Below the pieces are notes generated by a model. The model saw nothing but the letters and a program-made list of their open reading frames with translations, had not been told where the DNA came from and ran no database searches. Positions 34,861 to 47,888 of a stretch of DNA of 64,000 nucleotides are shown here, in pieces (position 1 is the first letter of the stretch; each line of letters starts with the position of its first letter). The position numbers were made by a program, and so were the translations under genes. Source of the DNA: Dromaius novaehollandiae (lineage: Eukaryota; Chordata; Aves; Casuariiformes; Dromaiidae); contig NC_088112.1 in the NCBI RefSeq assembly GCF_036370855.1, forward strand, positions 14,624,469-14,688,468. Direction: 5' to 3'.

Positions 34861-37800
34861 GTGCGAGTGTGGTTGGCAGACTTGTAGCCTCTGTTTCCAC
34901 CTGCTCCTTAACCTAGTACAATTTATTCTGTTAATGAATCTTTACAGCTCCTCTGTGAGGGCTTGTCACTCCTTCTGCACAGAGGGACAATGAAACACAA
35001 TTCAGACTGTGGCCACAATGTCCCAGTTCAAGAGAGCAATAAATGATGCTCAGCCAGACCTCCCTGGTGTGGTCAGTGAGGACAATTAGGAGACATTCTC
35101 AGACTGGTGGAAGATTTAATAAATCAGGTTTTGTAACTACTTATGTACATTGATCGGAAAGGGAGCAAGAGTTTGGTAACTCTGGACAGCAAGAGTCTGA
35201 AATGTTCATAGCTTCTTTGAACTGGACAGGTCTCTCCAAGCACCACAATAGGCAACAAGAATACAGCCCATATCGTTTAATGAAACAGTTACTTCCAAGT
35301 AGGGAACAGGGCTGGGGATGGGAGCTGGGAACCCAGGATCTTCTACTCCTAGCCCCACTGCATTAGCCATGAAGCTGGGTTATTGCCCCTCCAATGTTAA
35401 GTGTTTATTATTAAACAATGTAAAAAATGGAGAGGTTTTGTTTGGATTCTTTTTTCATTTTTGCTGAAAGGAAATGCCAGAGTGTCCAAAAGGGAAGACA
35501 TTGCTAATTGTTTGCCTCCATGCATGAGTTTAATCGACAGTTGTGTGCCCAGGGTAATTCCAGCATCGCCATCCAGGAAATGAAATCAGCAGAAGTCTTT
35601 CCTATTAAAGCTGACACAACTTGAGTGGACTTAAACAACGAAAGTAAAAAGGAAAATGACCAGCTGGCTTTTCATGCAACTTCGTTCACTGTGGGGCAAA
35701 AGGTGCGGGAGAGGCAAAAGGGATTTGGTGAATTTGAAAAAAGAGGGGATGGTGGCCCACCCTTAGGGTGGAGCCAGCAGCAAAGATCAACACAGTTGAG
35801 TTGCTGTTCTGGGCCGTGACACACAAACCTAGCTCAGGAGCGCTTCCATGAACAGAAGACTGGGGGAAAAATACCAACCCTGTCCACACAAGGCTGTTAC
35901 TGGGCATTGCTAGAATTCACATCGATTTTGCCTCGTACTAGGAACGTATCCATGCTGTATTCCCAGGCCACCACATAGGGAACTTCTGTGGCCTAGCTCC
36001 AGGCATCACATATGACAGCTTTGAAGCAGGAACTGGTACAACTCTGCAGGAGTCGGTACTCTTGCAAAATGTTGCTCATTTAAATAGTGTGTGGTATTAA
36101 CAACAAAAGAAGATCTTCTCTGTATGTTTCCAGTTTCTCTGAAGGGGAGTTTTACTGATAAAGACTGTACGAAGTTGTCTGAAATGAAAGCAAGCTACAG
36201 TCCAGCTCTGTATTCCAATTAGATGTGGGCTTTTTGAGATATCAAAATGAGTGGGGAGGGAGGGATAATTGTTTAAATTAATTTTTATGCCTCTAGGCAT
36301 CATAGATTCTTTTTTAGATGTCTGAAAAAAAAAAAAAACTTACGGTGATCCTGTTTCCTTAAGGCTCCAGTCAGCTTTCCAAACCCAAGCTCTAGGAAAG
36401 CAACTAAATTCTGAAATTTATCTGAGCATGCTAAAGTAATGAATGGTACATCTTGCAGGATGCTTATAGTATTAAAGGATAATTTTTATTGCCAGAACTG
36501 AAAGACAGACAAATACGGAGTTCCTTTACACATATTCATTTCCATTTCAAGTCTCCGGAACTCATGATAGAGCTGATATGAATGAAGAAAGATAGGAATT
36601 GTTTAGCTTGAGGATCTCAGTTTGAGAGAATCTCAAAATGGATCAGGCTACAGTTTTCATTTTCTGGAGCATCTCAGAAGGACCAGAACTTCCGCCCTTT
36701 TGTCTCTCTTTCCTGAAAGGATTTATTTTATTTTTCTGATGTTCTCATTTTCTTCCTGACCAATTTCTCCACTGTGGAAGCTTTCGAGAGAGAGAGGAGC
36801 AAAAGCCTGGAGCATCTGCTCAGCTGCCACATGTCACAGGGTAACCTCACGTAGAGGTCTGACCCTCCCATGCAGGATTTCTTCTTCAGACACCCAAAAG
36901 ATATTTTTCTGCTTCTGTAGCCAGTAAGGGCTTCAATCTCAAACATATTCCCTAAAGCCAGCAACAACATAATTGGATAGCCACAAAACCTAACAAAATT
37001 GCCCACACTTGACAACTACCAGAGTCCCCAGCACTCAGCAGCATGCCAGGGCTGGAGTTACCTGGCTGTTTTATCTGCTCTAAGTCTGCTCGCCTGGGCC
37101 CACCGCTAATAACTAGCACAATTTGCTCCTCTCTGCCTGGGCTAACACTAATATTGGCCTCCTTATTTTCCCCTAAAGCTTGTGGGAAGCTTGGACAAAC
37201 AGAAAGAAAAAAAAAAAGAAAACAGGACAATGAAAAAGCTGCAGTCTCAAACAGAGAAAAGGAAAAGGAAGGAGAGGACAAGACGAGCCTTCATGTTCCT
37301 TCATGCCACATTCCCTCACTTATTTTCAGCATGCACAGCATTTTGCTCTGCTACCAGGCACCCTCTCACCCCCCTCACCACCATGAAAGGAGGAATATTT
37401 CCTATTAGCCAAAAAAATAGGATCCATTCGTTTACCCATAGATGGACTCGCACTTTGCCAAGAAAAGCGTTTGCCATTGGCCGAAGTGAAAGGCCAAGCC
37501 TCATTCTGGCCAGACACCTGTGCCTGTGGGTAGCCAAGCAAGGCTGTGAGGGCTACTGAAGTGGTCACCCTGCTCCTGAGTGATAGGGATGAAGCACGAA
37601 ACCTGCAATCTCTCCCTGCTCCATACACCGGCAGGCACTGCCTCGAGTTTGGTTGTGCCTTGCTGTCGTCCCCGTGCTGGCGCATGGAGCTGTCAATCAC
37701 TTTATGCATGCTGGGCAGAGCTGACAGGCTCCAGATGGCCAGCATGGTACCCTACAGAAGAGTCAAATCATAATTAAAAAAAGCCACATGAGTGATTTTG

Positions 37801-40800
37801 AAAGTAATAAGATAACGTTTCTGTAACATGAGTGACCTGGGATCAGAAAAGCAATCACTTTTGGCTAAGTCGTTCAGCCATTTAACCTTCTTAGCATCTG
37901 AGAAATCCCCTGTAATGGACTCTCAGCTTTGTAGTACCGCTCCGTCTGTGAAGCAGACACTAATAATGTCATTGTTTTATCCCTCTTCATTCTGCTGTCA
38001 GTTAACCACTGTTTTCTCTGTTAGATAATAATAAAGCTGATGTGCATTTTACTGTGTTCAGATATATTGCTCTCTAAATGAGAGGAAATAATTTCAGTTT
38101 AATGTCAGGCTCCAGTGAAGGAAGAAATGAACATGAAAAGCAAGTATCCCCTTGAAATATTTGTTCCAAAGGCATAATTTATTAGTGCATACTGCATCTC
38201 CATTTTTCACCAATGTTTTGTGCAGTCACGGTGGATTACATACAAATTGTCATAGCTCCATTGGCTTTAATAGTGTTGCAGTTACAACTAGCACCTGATG
38301 TTAAAACAATCCACTGGAATTAACGATATTTAAATATGGGCATGAATACTGAGAAACTGTGAGTGAAGCTCTTTCCTGGGTTCAAAATACCAGCTTGCTA
38401 CCACATCTTCTGTTGCGTTTCACCAATTTTCCTGGAAAAGGGAAAATCCAAACCCTATGGAGAGCATGTCCCATTGCCCACACAGAAAGTGCTGTTTTCC
38501 CTTCCATCTTGTATTATCCATCATCTGATTTTATTCTGTCTTATCCTTTTAGCTGTGTTCCTACAGCAAGTGGGTGAGAAAGAGGAGAAGGTGCCAGCTG
38601 GGATGCTGGAGACCAGCTCTGCTGTCTCTGTGCTGGAGCTGCTGCAGCTTCCTTTCTCCCAGCTATTCCTCCGCTCCCGCCCTGGCCGGAGGGGTGCTTG
38701 GAGGGAACACCAGGCAGGCAGACAGACAGCACTGGATGTCAAAGGTGGGATTTCACCCTGCGAGGGGTACGGGTGTTTGCCTAGCAGCCTGCCAGTGCTT
38801 GTTGTCTTGCCTCCAACACAGAGCAGTCTCTCTTTCTCTGCACTAACTTTCAGGTGAAGATAATATGAACGGTCATGCTTGTTTTCAGTTACCACAAAGA
38901 GGTTGCATGAGCAGGACTGTATTCAGAGTTTCAGTCTATGTTTTCACTTTCCTTGTTTGTACTCTTGCATGCTGAAGTTCCTCAAACTTTCCTAACAAGA
39001 TGCTTTGCATTCTTTATTTTAGTTTAAATGACCTTTCACATTACTCTGTTTATTATTTATTATTCAGATAGCAATGTCCATAACTCTCTAGCAGCTTTTA
39101 AAAAACTAAGAGAAACAGATTCTGTGCCAGTGAATTGCTTCTTGTTTATTTATTTCTTTAAGAAATAGCTGTTTCCAGATTTAAAACACAAATCTTATAT
39201 TAGCATATGTAGACCATGGTAAACATCTAAAGAAAAAATCAAGCAGTCTGAGGTTGAGAACAAGCAGTAAAACACATTTCAAGTTTAGAATCCTATTTTC
39301 TGTAATGTGCCTCTGCCCTTCACACATGCTGTAATCTGTCCTGGGGGTTGAAAAAGGCAGTGGCTGAATGCTGAAATAATCACAGAAAGGGATATTTCAC
39401 CACACAATAGTTCAGGATCTCTGTTCCGAGATGTATTTAACACAGTCTGGCGGGAGACGAGGAACTCAGGTAGGGCCACAAGCTTGATTTGTTGCCCAGA
39501 AACTCTCTTCTTAAGCCTTTTCTTCAGTGTGATGACAGCCTGTGAGGCAGGCATGGCTGATGGACGACTATCTTCAGACAGTACCAAGAGCTTTAAAAGC
39601 TAAATAGGGTGTCTACTGGAAAATATACTCAACAAAAGCAGCAATTTGTCTCCTGGACAATCTGATGTTTGCAGTGAAGTCTGCTTTGTCCTGGAAAGCA
39701 GAATGAAATAGAGGAAAGGCTGAATAATGTGTAAGAGCTGTCCCTTCGTTTATGTAATCATATTCTAGGACTCAAATTATGTGCTTAAGAAGCAGAGAAT
39801 AAGATCATACAGCACAGCCAAGAAAGTAAAGAGTGGGTTAAGAATGGATTAAATCAATTTTCAAACATAGGCTCTTGATAGTGCCTCTTTACAGTATTGT
39901 GGAGAGAAATTAGAAAGCGGCCCAAACCCAAAGGGGACCAAGACTGCAGCGGGTGACTCACGGGAACTCAAACACAAGCCCGAGAGGTAGAAAGGGAGCT
40001 CAGATTTTCAATCATCCTCTCCAGGCAGAATGAGTCAGGCAAACAGGCATTTGACGATGCTCGCTGAGGAGAGGAACTGGAGGATTTGCGTGGGGAGGGC
40101 AGCAGCCAGTGTGCTGGCCGAGCCGGTGTGTGTAGGGCACCAGGAGACTTCAGCCTAGGGCTGTTCGCCAAGGGAAGTGGAGGAGATATATCCGAGGGCA
40201 CATTTCTAAGTGCTTCAGTCCCCACAGTGCTCTCATTAGGAGCGCTGAGATAAAATCCTGACCCAGGTATAACTCTTGTCATTCTGACCCTTCTACAGTG
40301 TGATTTGGCCTGTTCTGTAAAACGCTTAAAGGTGCTTGTATTGTCTTACTACTTGATCTAAGCTTGCTTCACTCCAGATCCTCGGGCATTGATTTTAGTG
40401 CTGATTTACCTCTGCAGAACTTGTGGCTCTTCCTGGTTTTCCTCTGGAAATTTACAGCATGAGAATAGCGACACGTGCTTGAAATACCCAGCTCCACTGG
40501 TGGACCTCTTAGGGCAGCTCCGCAATGGAAAATTGCTGCATGGTTGTTCAGCAAACTAGGACTACACACCCGGTATTGCGCTACACAAAGGAGGCTGGGG
40601 GTGGATTTGTTATTCAAGTACAGTAACAATTATATACATTATTTACAAAAGACTTTAATAGAGGAGGCTGCTGAAGGAAAAGAAAAGGTTTGAGACTCAC
40701 ACAAGCACACAAGGTGGCTGGCTCGTCCCTGTGCTTGCTCTGCCGCAGGGTTTGGGGACGTTTTTGCGTGGGGCAGGTCTGCACTGCCTTGGGCCCCGTT

Positions 40801-43800
40801 TTGCGGGGAGGTCATGAGCCTGCATTCCTGGCCAGAGGGAGTGACAATTATATGATATTACAGGGGAAATTTTCAGCTTAGCATCACAGACTAGCTGCAA
40901 TGAGGCTCTTGGTGTGCTCACCTCCCAGGAGGGTGAACATGTCTCTGCGTGCACAGGGGCTAGGTTAAAAGGAGACACTCAGGAAGGTGAAGAAATGTCC
41001 CCTGCTATTTGGTGGCTGCGAAGGGGACAGGATCATGCAACATCCAGTGCGTTGTGGTGCAACAGGGAACGTGGCTCTCTGCCTGGCCATATTGGACCTC
41101 CCAGAGTATGAGACAGGATGGAGTGGGGTTTGCGAGGACTCCAAACAAAATGAACACTTCTGCTCTGCTCAATTGCTTGCTCCCAGTGCTCAGAGCTTGG
41201 CTGTCACCCTCGCAGTGTGGAGGTCCACGCTTGCTGCCGAAGGGGCAGGCTGCTCTCCCTTCCTGCAGTGGCGTGCGGTGAAAGCAGAGTCACAGCGTTA
41301 TTAATGCCGAACCACAGAGAATACTTGTTAAGATGAAGCAAATGCTTTAAGCCTAACTCCTTTCAAAATTTTACCCAGCATCAAAATCCATTTAAAGTAA
41401 AGGTTTCCTTTTCTTCTCCTTTTTTTTCCCTTCCTTTTTTAAGTGGTTCAAAGAGAATATGTTACATTACATAACTCCTGCTATTTTTCAATTATTAAAA
41501 GCCACTAGGAAAAGATACGCTGGTGAGTAGGGATTGGATAGCTGCAGCTCTGAACGAGGCAACCCAGTTTATACCCTGGGCCCTGAGATGGGTGTGGAAA
41601 CCAAATTTAGGCAATCTTGGGTGATAGGCGTTGTCTCCTGGTCTCTTCCCTGATCCTTGGTACCGTGGGAGCTGAGGTATTTTCTGGTCCCTCCGTATTT
41701 GCTCCCTCCTTCCACCAAAGTTCCCCTTTAATTAGGATGTATTAAACACAGCTGGATGAGCTAGGAGTGGTCTCAGAAACTGTGTTTTTTCTTCTACATG
41801 CAAAACAAATGTATAAAGCTGTGTTGCTGCCTCTTTCTCTCTGCATTTTTTTTTTTTTTGAGATTGTAGGCTCTGGGTGTGGATGAAGAAATTGTCTTCC
41901 AACAGAAAATGCAAGGATTAACAGTCTGGTCCTAAAAGCATGAATTCATTTATTTAGTGTGAATATTCTCCTAATATAGAAAAGAGATTTATAAATCCTT
42001 TTGTCGTATAAAATGAAGCTCTTTCACAAAAAGAAGGAAGTGTTAATTCATTTGAAAGACTCAGGATCTTTTTGTTAACTATGTCCTGGAAAGTATGTGG
42101 AAGGCAGGCAACAAAATGTGAAATACCTGAACTTTGAGCATTTTTAAATGTTCTTGAAAATTCAAACTAGGGCTGCTTTTGTGAACTTTGCAGTTAGAAT
42201 GTGATATTTTCCAAGCAATGCTTTCACAGGACATTTTCTAACCTCTTCATGTGTCAGAGCGGCTATTCATCCAAAGTGCAAATTCAAAGCTCTATAAAGC
42301 AAAAATAAAATCTTCCTAAGTATAAATATATGATCAAAAATAAAGGGAAAGAAACATAACTGAAAAATAAAAGAGAGAGAAAAAGTTCTGCAGCTTCACA
42401 GCAGCATAAGATTAAAACCAGTTTTATCACTTTAGATAATATCTAAATATCAAACATGAAAATTGTTTTTTTTTTAGAAGTAACCTGAAGGCTTGTTAAA
42501 GAAGGTTTCTTTTTATCCCTTCTAGAATAACACCATTTCCCCAATTCAGCTTCTTTTACCTGTACTGCAGAAATGTATTAATATTTATCAGTCACATGAA
42601 GGCGAGCGCGTGGAGTTTGCAAAGATCAGCTCTGCTTTTTCGCAGGCAGCTAATCCCCCTCTCCGCACACAGGCAGCTTCCCTCCCTTCCCCGCGCTGGA
42701 GACGCACAATGCCTGTATTTTCCTTTACCACAAGGGAGCTCTACTGTTGTGTTCAGTGCGCTAACGGGGGCACTTGGTGATGGCATTTTCCCTGGAAATT
42801 CCCATTGGAAAACGCAGCTGCCGCAGACAATCGCTCCCTCTCTGCGGCTGATGGACCCCAGGACCTCCGCGACACCCTGCTCAGACGCGCACGCATCCCC
42901 GACCTCTGTTACCCACAGCCACCTTCCACGAAATTAATGCCCAGGCTTCGCTTTAATTATGTTAGCAAACTCACTGCAAGTCTGAAGCAGGGCATTTATT
43001 TAACTGCTCTGTTCAGCCGGGAAGCAGAACTGCATCTTGCAGCATCCCCCTGCCCCATTTCTTAATTTTTTTTTTTACCAAGTATTCCAAGATTGACTAA
43101 AGTATTTGTTGAAGAGCATGCAGTTCACACAAAGAACAGGTAGTACCTATGCTTTAGCAGCACAGATCATTAAAATTTGGGCAAGATACAGCCCTTTCAA
43201 GGCTAATTCCTTTTTTAAAAAAACAGTTATGGTGATTCCTGAATGTATTGAGTGCAATTTTGTCCACTTTCTCTGAACGAGCATATATGAAAAAATACAT
43301 ATTTTCTTAGAACTCTGAGAGCATCTGGAGGGCAAATTTCATTGTAGCTTACCTTTTTATTGTTCTTTTCAGCACCGTTTTCTAAGCAACTATTTAAAAT
43401 CTTATCTCTTCATCCACCAGTTCTGTGCAGCCCCTTCTGGGTGGAAATAGCAGTCTGCTCACAATGTACATCATCCAGTGCAAACCAGCTTGAGGACAAG
43501 CAGGCGGAAAATATCCTGTATCTCTTAACTTTAAAGGAGAATTGGAGGCAGAAGGCAGTTAACTGCTCGTACTGAAATTCAGCCAGAAGAAAGGGAGAAC
43601 TCCTCCATACTAACTGCTGGATCTTTACTAAGCAATGATAGCCAGATCTTTGCTTTTTTATTATGTTCATATAAAGAAACCTAACACAGTCTGACATTAA
43701 GGTAAGGTATATGCTTGCCACTGGTTAAGGCAGTGTGCTAATAGCAGGCATTTTACCATTCCTAGACTGCAGCTACATGAATTTTCTTTAAAGGTCTAGG

Positions 43801-43900
43801 ATCCATGCCAGATCCAGCATGATCTTGTTTAAACTATGATGATACAAAGAAATCAGAGCCTGTTGGTAGGCATGCATGTATGTACGCATGAATGTGTGAG
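34861..43900. other. Gene desert, block 2
   Basis: I see no gene. It holds an A/G-rich stretch at 37200-37280, a MIR-like relic at 37.86 kb, and moderately GC-rich unique segments near 37.5-37.75, 38.6-38.8, 40.0-41.3 and 42.6-43.0 kb with overlapping open frames on both strands but no domain signatures. Confidence 0.5.
37855..37915 (+). mobile_element. Possible MIR-type SINE relic
   Basis: The run TTGGCTAAGTCG, then ATTTAACC, then TTAGCATCTGAG and CCCCTGTAATGG follows the order of words in the MIR central and 3' region (TGGGCAAGTCA, TTAACCTCTCTG, CCTCAG, CATCTGTAAAATGG). It is very degraded and identified by eye only. Confidence 0.35.
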
Positions 43901-43929
43901 TCTGTAATCAAATATTCAAGGCTGCCAAT

Positions 43930-44260
43930 AACCAATGATGCCAATGATGCAAATGAAGTGATATTGTAGGACTGAGTCCTGCGATCTCACGCATAGAAAT
44001 TAAAACTAAGCTGCATCCTAGCAACTTTCATGAAGTTTGCATATATTATTTTTTCCACTAAACAAAATGGCATGTATTCTTCTGTCTGTAGTTCCTGAGC
44101 TCTTCCTACGAAGTGTTTCAGGATGTCACTGCTCAGACCATTCTCCTGGGCAAGCCAACATGCAAATGAAAGCCTGAATTAATATGCCAATAAACTTCTT
44201 GCGAAACGCATTTTGCAGGGAAATAATAGTCCAGCAACAGATGAGTCATGATTTAGAAAG
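43930..44260. promoter_or_regulatory. Candidate element with two POU octamers and an AP-1 site
   Basis: Exact ATGCAAAT octamers occur at 43947-43954 and 44160-44167. The first sits in a short tandem of CCAATGATG units. A TGAGTCAT AP-1/Maf-type word lies near 44240, and GAATTAATATG lies between. The sequence is complex and not a known repeat. Confidence 0.3.
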
Positions 44261-45689
44261 ATGCCATCCCATGAGCATCTCATGTATGCTGAGTGTTTGG
44301 AGGTGGTCCCCAACAGCACAGTTGTGACAGAGGTATGAATTTGCCATTACTACCAATGACTCTGGCATGGCTAAGTACTCAGGCACTGGTCTGTGTACTT
44401 AAGGTGTCTTGGCTATATATTTCTGCATTTCCACTTTCTTGTTATTAGCCTACCATGCCTGGTCATGCTCTGAACTGCAAGACTGCAAGGTGGATTCACC
44501 TCTAATTTACGCCAATGTGTTGCTGGAAGTGTCTATACCTGTGTGAATGGAGGGAAATCAGACCCTTCTGCCTAACAGTTTCCTTGTGCAGAAGGAGCTC
44601 TCCCTTGGTGGACACACTCTATATGCCCTGCCTGACACTAGCTAATACAGGGGAGCCCAAACACACGCAGTACCTGCAACTCCCTGGAAGACTGTATTTG
44701 CAAAAACATTGAGTGCACCCATTTCTTTGCAAAAACTGTTGCTTGCTCCATGACCCACATGAATTAAGGAGAAATCTCATTTGTGTTGCTTTATCTCATC
44801 TTGTATACCTATGGGGCCACTTATAAAGGCAATATAATCTCTGCAACCACTTGTGTTAATAACCAAGCTGCCCTGCGCTGAGTGATGCTGTCAGGTTTCA
44901 AAATTGCAACACAAGTCAATTTTGTACATTTTGTTTTGAATGCAAAGTACAACCAACACTGTTTCAGGAATGAAATGGTTTTGGTGCTCAAGAACCAGCT
45001 GGCCGGGCTGAGGCCACAGCAGGGGAGCCACCGGGTCTTGCAGTAAGGCCCAGCAGCACAGCGAGGATGCTGCTGCTCGCGAGGCAGAGCGCTACTATTA
45101 AAGGCAGCTCTTTTCTCTGCATGTGTGCCTGGAAGAGATGTGTAAAGCAATTGGCTAGAAAGCACAAGTTAAAAATGGGTCAGTCCTGAAACATGTTAGT
45201 CAGTTTATAGCCATGAAGAAGGAAATCTCCAGCCCTTGTCTTGGTGACAATGTTTCCTTTGGTAAGAAAAAAAGGTAAGTCAAAAACGCTGTTTTTGAAA
45301 TCTGGTCCTGTGGAAAAAGGGGGTTGAGATATGATTTTCTGTGCTTTGAGCAACTTAACAGAAATAAGCCATTGTGTCCCTACCTCACCCAAAACGTGTT
45401 TGTACTGCTGGGTGATCCAGCAGCACAGAAATTTGCTATCAATGATAGGGAAGTGTAGCTTGTGCTAGCACATGCTGCTTGCAGTATGTACATGAGCTAT
45501 AAAATGAGAGGGTACATTCCCATAGGAGCCCTGGACAGCCCAAGGCTCTGGACTGTGGTTACAGAAGCTGAGGTAGGATGCTTTATACTCTGGTCTTCTA
45601 TGATTTACACCTTTGGGGAAAAAAATAACCTGTGCTTTGCCAGTAGGCAAGAGAGAAGAAAGGTGCTTTAATATGAGATTAGAATATGC
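44261..45689. other. Gene desert, block 3
   Basis: No supported feature is visible. Short open frames lack motifs, including a 114-codon frame on the minus strand at 44821-45165. Confidence 0.5.
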
Positions 45690-45725
45690 AGGACAGACGA
45701 GGAAACTGAGAGCTGTGAAAAGTGA
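45690..45725 (-). mobile_element. Possible MIR-type SINE relic, reverse orientation
   Basis: GGACAGACGAGGAAACTGAG followed by AGCTGTGAAAAG resembles the reverse complement of MIR 3' sequence (ACAGATGAGGAAACTGAGGC). Only about 35 bases are recognisable. Confidence 0.3.
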
Positions 45726-46219
45726 AGGGGAGCAAAGAGGGCATTGGCACACCAAGACATGGCTGGAAATTGGACATCTATACTAGGAAAAAAAATTACA
45801 TGGGACCACTGGCCCACAACAGTGTCTGAAAATGCTGTCTTCTGTACCAGCTATATTGAGAGACTCTTTGATTCTGCTTTGAAGGAACCAAAATGGGTTT
45901 CTTCCTCCCTTTCCTCTTCTTTTTTCCCTTGCCTTGCCACCCAAGTGCTTAGTAGATTTTCATGGAGGCCTTCGCTTGTGGTAAAGCTGGCGGGAGTCTT
46001 CCAGGCTGGCTGCCAGAGGCTGACAGCAGGCACTCCTCCTTCCTCCGCCTGCCCCGCCACAGCTGCCGGCTCCTCTCCCTCCTCAGGGTTTGTCAGTTCT
46101 GTTCCTTCCTCGCGGGCAGAGTGTGATATTGAGAAGAGCCTTCCAGGCAAGCGGCCCAGGAAATGTCTCAACACAACACTAATTTTTTTCAGCAGAACTG
46201 AACATTTCAGGCAACTTCT

Positions 46220-46254
<35 letters not shown>

Positions 46255-46262
46255 GGGGGAGC
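45720..46262 (+). mobile_element. Possible retroposed sequence ending in A32
   Basis: A pure run of 32 A (46221-46252) ends a segment that is GC-richer than its surroundings, especially at 46000-46130. It is flanked by similar short sequences, AAGTGAAGGGGAGC at 45720-45733 and AAGTGGGGGAGC at 46251-46262, which could be an imperfect target-site duplication. An open frame (45744-46307, no ATG at its edge) runs into the A tract as poly-lysine; I do not regard it as a gene. I could not recognise a parent mRNA. A simple A-microsatellite is the alternative. Confidence 0.25.
46221..46252 (+). repeat. Homopolymer A32
   Basis: Thirty-two uninterrupted A, the longest homopolymer in the window. The lack of interruptions suggests it is young or still slipping. 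Confidence 0.95.
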
Positions 46263-46325
46263 TTACCAGAATGGTTTGCCCAAAGGAGAGAATTCTTGAC
46301 CCATTGAAGACACCTTGGAAGCCCA

Positions 46326-46440
46326 AATGGGAAAGGTGCAGAAAAGGTCAACTACAATGATCAGGACAGCAGTGTCCTTTTTAGAACAGCCAGGTTTGCT
46401 TACAGTTGTGGATGAGAAATTAAAAGGGTCTAACCCTAGG
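46326..46440 (+). mobile_element. Possible ancient CR1-type LINE fragment
   Basis: GGTGCAGAAAAGGTCAAC followed by ACAATGATCAGGA, and later GATGAGAAATTAAAAGGGTCT, matches by eye the order of a well-known CR1 segment (AGGTGCAGAAAAGGGCAAC, AATGATTAGGGG, GAGGAGAGATTAAAAAGACTGG). The spacing is longer than in the consensus, so an insertion or rearrangement is implied. Confidence 0.4.
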
Positions 46441-47618
46441 AATGAGTTTGTAGCATGGGAGGAAGAGGAATGCGTGTGGCTCTGTGCACACTTTGGGAGC
46501 TTGATCGGCTCATGGGAGCGACTACACGCGCTCGTGCCTGTGACAGCAGCTGTGCACAATGTCTCGGGTTCTGCTAGTCTTGTAGTGTTATGTTCCTGTC
46601 TTTGCTCATTTTTAAGGTCTTCCCAGCAGTATCTATCTGCCTGTTTCCTCAAGCAATGAAAATCATTTTTACCTGGGGTGATATTTGCTGATGGCAAGAA
46701 AAAGAAAAAGAGAAAACAGAATGTAAGGAAAGTACTGACACCCTCACTGTCAGAAATGTTTCACTTTCTTTTCCCAGAGCCACCACAAATCCACATTGAG
46801 TCTATTTTACATTCACTTCTGAGAGATCTGTATTCAGGGACTGTGCTTCATCTCAGCTCTGTCATCTTGCCTATTATGTGCAGATCATTTACTTGCTTAA
46901 AATTTTAACATAAAATCACTTTTCTTTCATCATGGTTAGAACTCTTTCCCTGGAATTTATATCTGGGATCTCTGTAAAAAATTAGGCTTGGAAAAATCAT
47001 TATCATATCATGCTAACTGATCATTTCCAAGTGAATTGTAGCACTAGTATAACACCCTCATAGTGATTAAATTATTCCTTTGGATTACACTATGCAGTAT
47101 TGGTGGTCATTAGATCTTAATTCTTTCCTAGGCATCCTCTTTTGCTCACTGTTAAAGAATGGATATTGGCCAAAGAAACCGTTGGTGCATCTTGGGATGG
47201 TCACTCTTGTTCTTAAGAATATTGCAGAGTCAGAGACTATTCAGAAACAAATAAAAAAATCAAAAAACGGATGCAAAACCTCTTGTTAAAAAAAAGTGGA
47301 GATTCTTTGGAAAGAAGGGAGCATGATGAAAAGGCATAAGGTAATGACTGATCAGTGAACAGTAGATTTGAAACTTCTTCCTGAATCATTCCACATGAAG
47401 AAAGGGACAGAAGCTTCCTGAAGAACAGGAAGCTGCTGAGACTGGGGAACAATTTCACAAAACACTCACCTGAGCAACTGTCTTTGAGAATGAGATTTTT
47501 GACAAGAATTCCAAAGGAACTGGATGTTTATAGGAATCTCAAGAATATTCAGTTTTCAGTATTAATTATAATTCAACTTTTGGAAAAGCTATTAACCTTT
47601 ATACATTTCATTGCTTAT

Positions 47619-47695
47619 GACCTATAGCTAAAGGATAATCAAATAGACCTAGCTAAAGGATTATCAAATAGACCTAGCTAAAGGATTATCAAATA
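47619..47695. repeat. 25-bp tandem triplication
   Basis: Three head-to-tail copies of a unit beginning GACCTAGCTAAAGGATTATC (25 bp): 47619-47645 (27 bp, with a two-base insertion and one change), 47646-47670 and 47671-47695. The last two are identical, implying a recent step of expansion. Confidence 0.95.
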
Positions 47696-47888
47696 TTAAA
47701 CCAGTACAATACAAAGACTTTTCCGCTAAGTCATTAACCGACATTAAACCCAGGCTGATGCCATCTGAAAGCCATTTCTGTTTAACTCGCTGATTAATGG
47801 TCATTTCAGTAAATCGGTGGTTTCATTTCTGTCCTCGGTGGTCACCCTTGCTGGTGGCCTGGGCAGGCAGGAGGGCCCTGGGCAAGTC

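Noticed and set aside
34930..35030. Weak MIR-like words around TCTTTACAGCTCCTCTGTGAGG
   Set aside because: Word order is incomplete, and similarity is below what I would defend by eye.
45744..46307. 187-codon plus-strand frame
   Set aside because: It lacks an ATG at its start, ends in a poly-lysine read-through of the A32 run, and has no domain. It is kept only as part of a possible retroposed segment.
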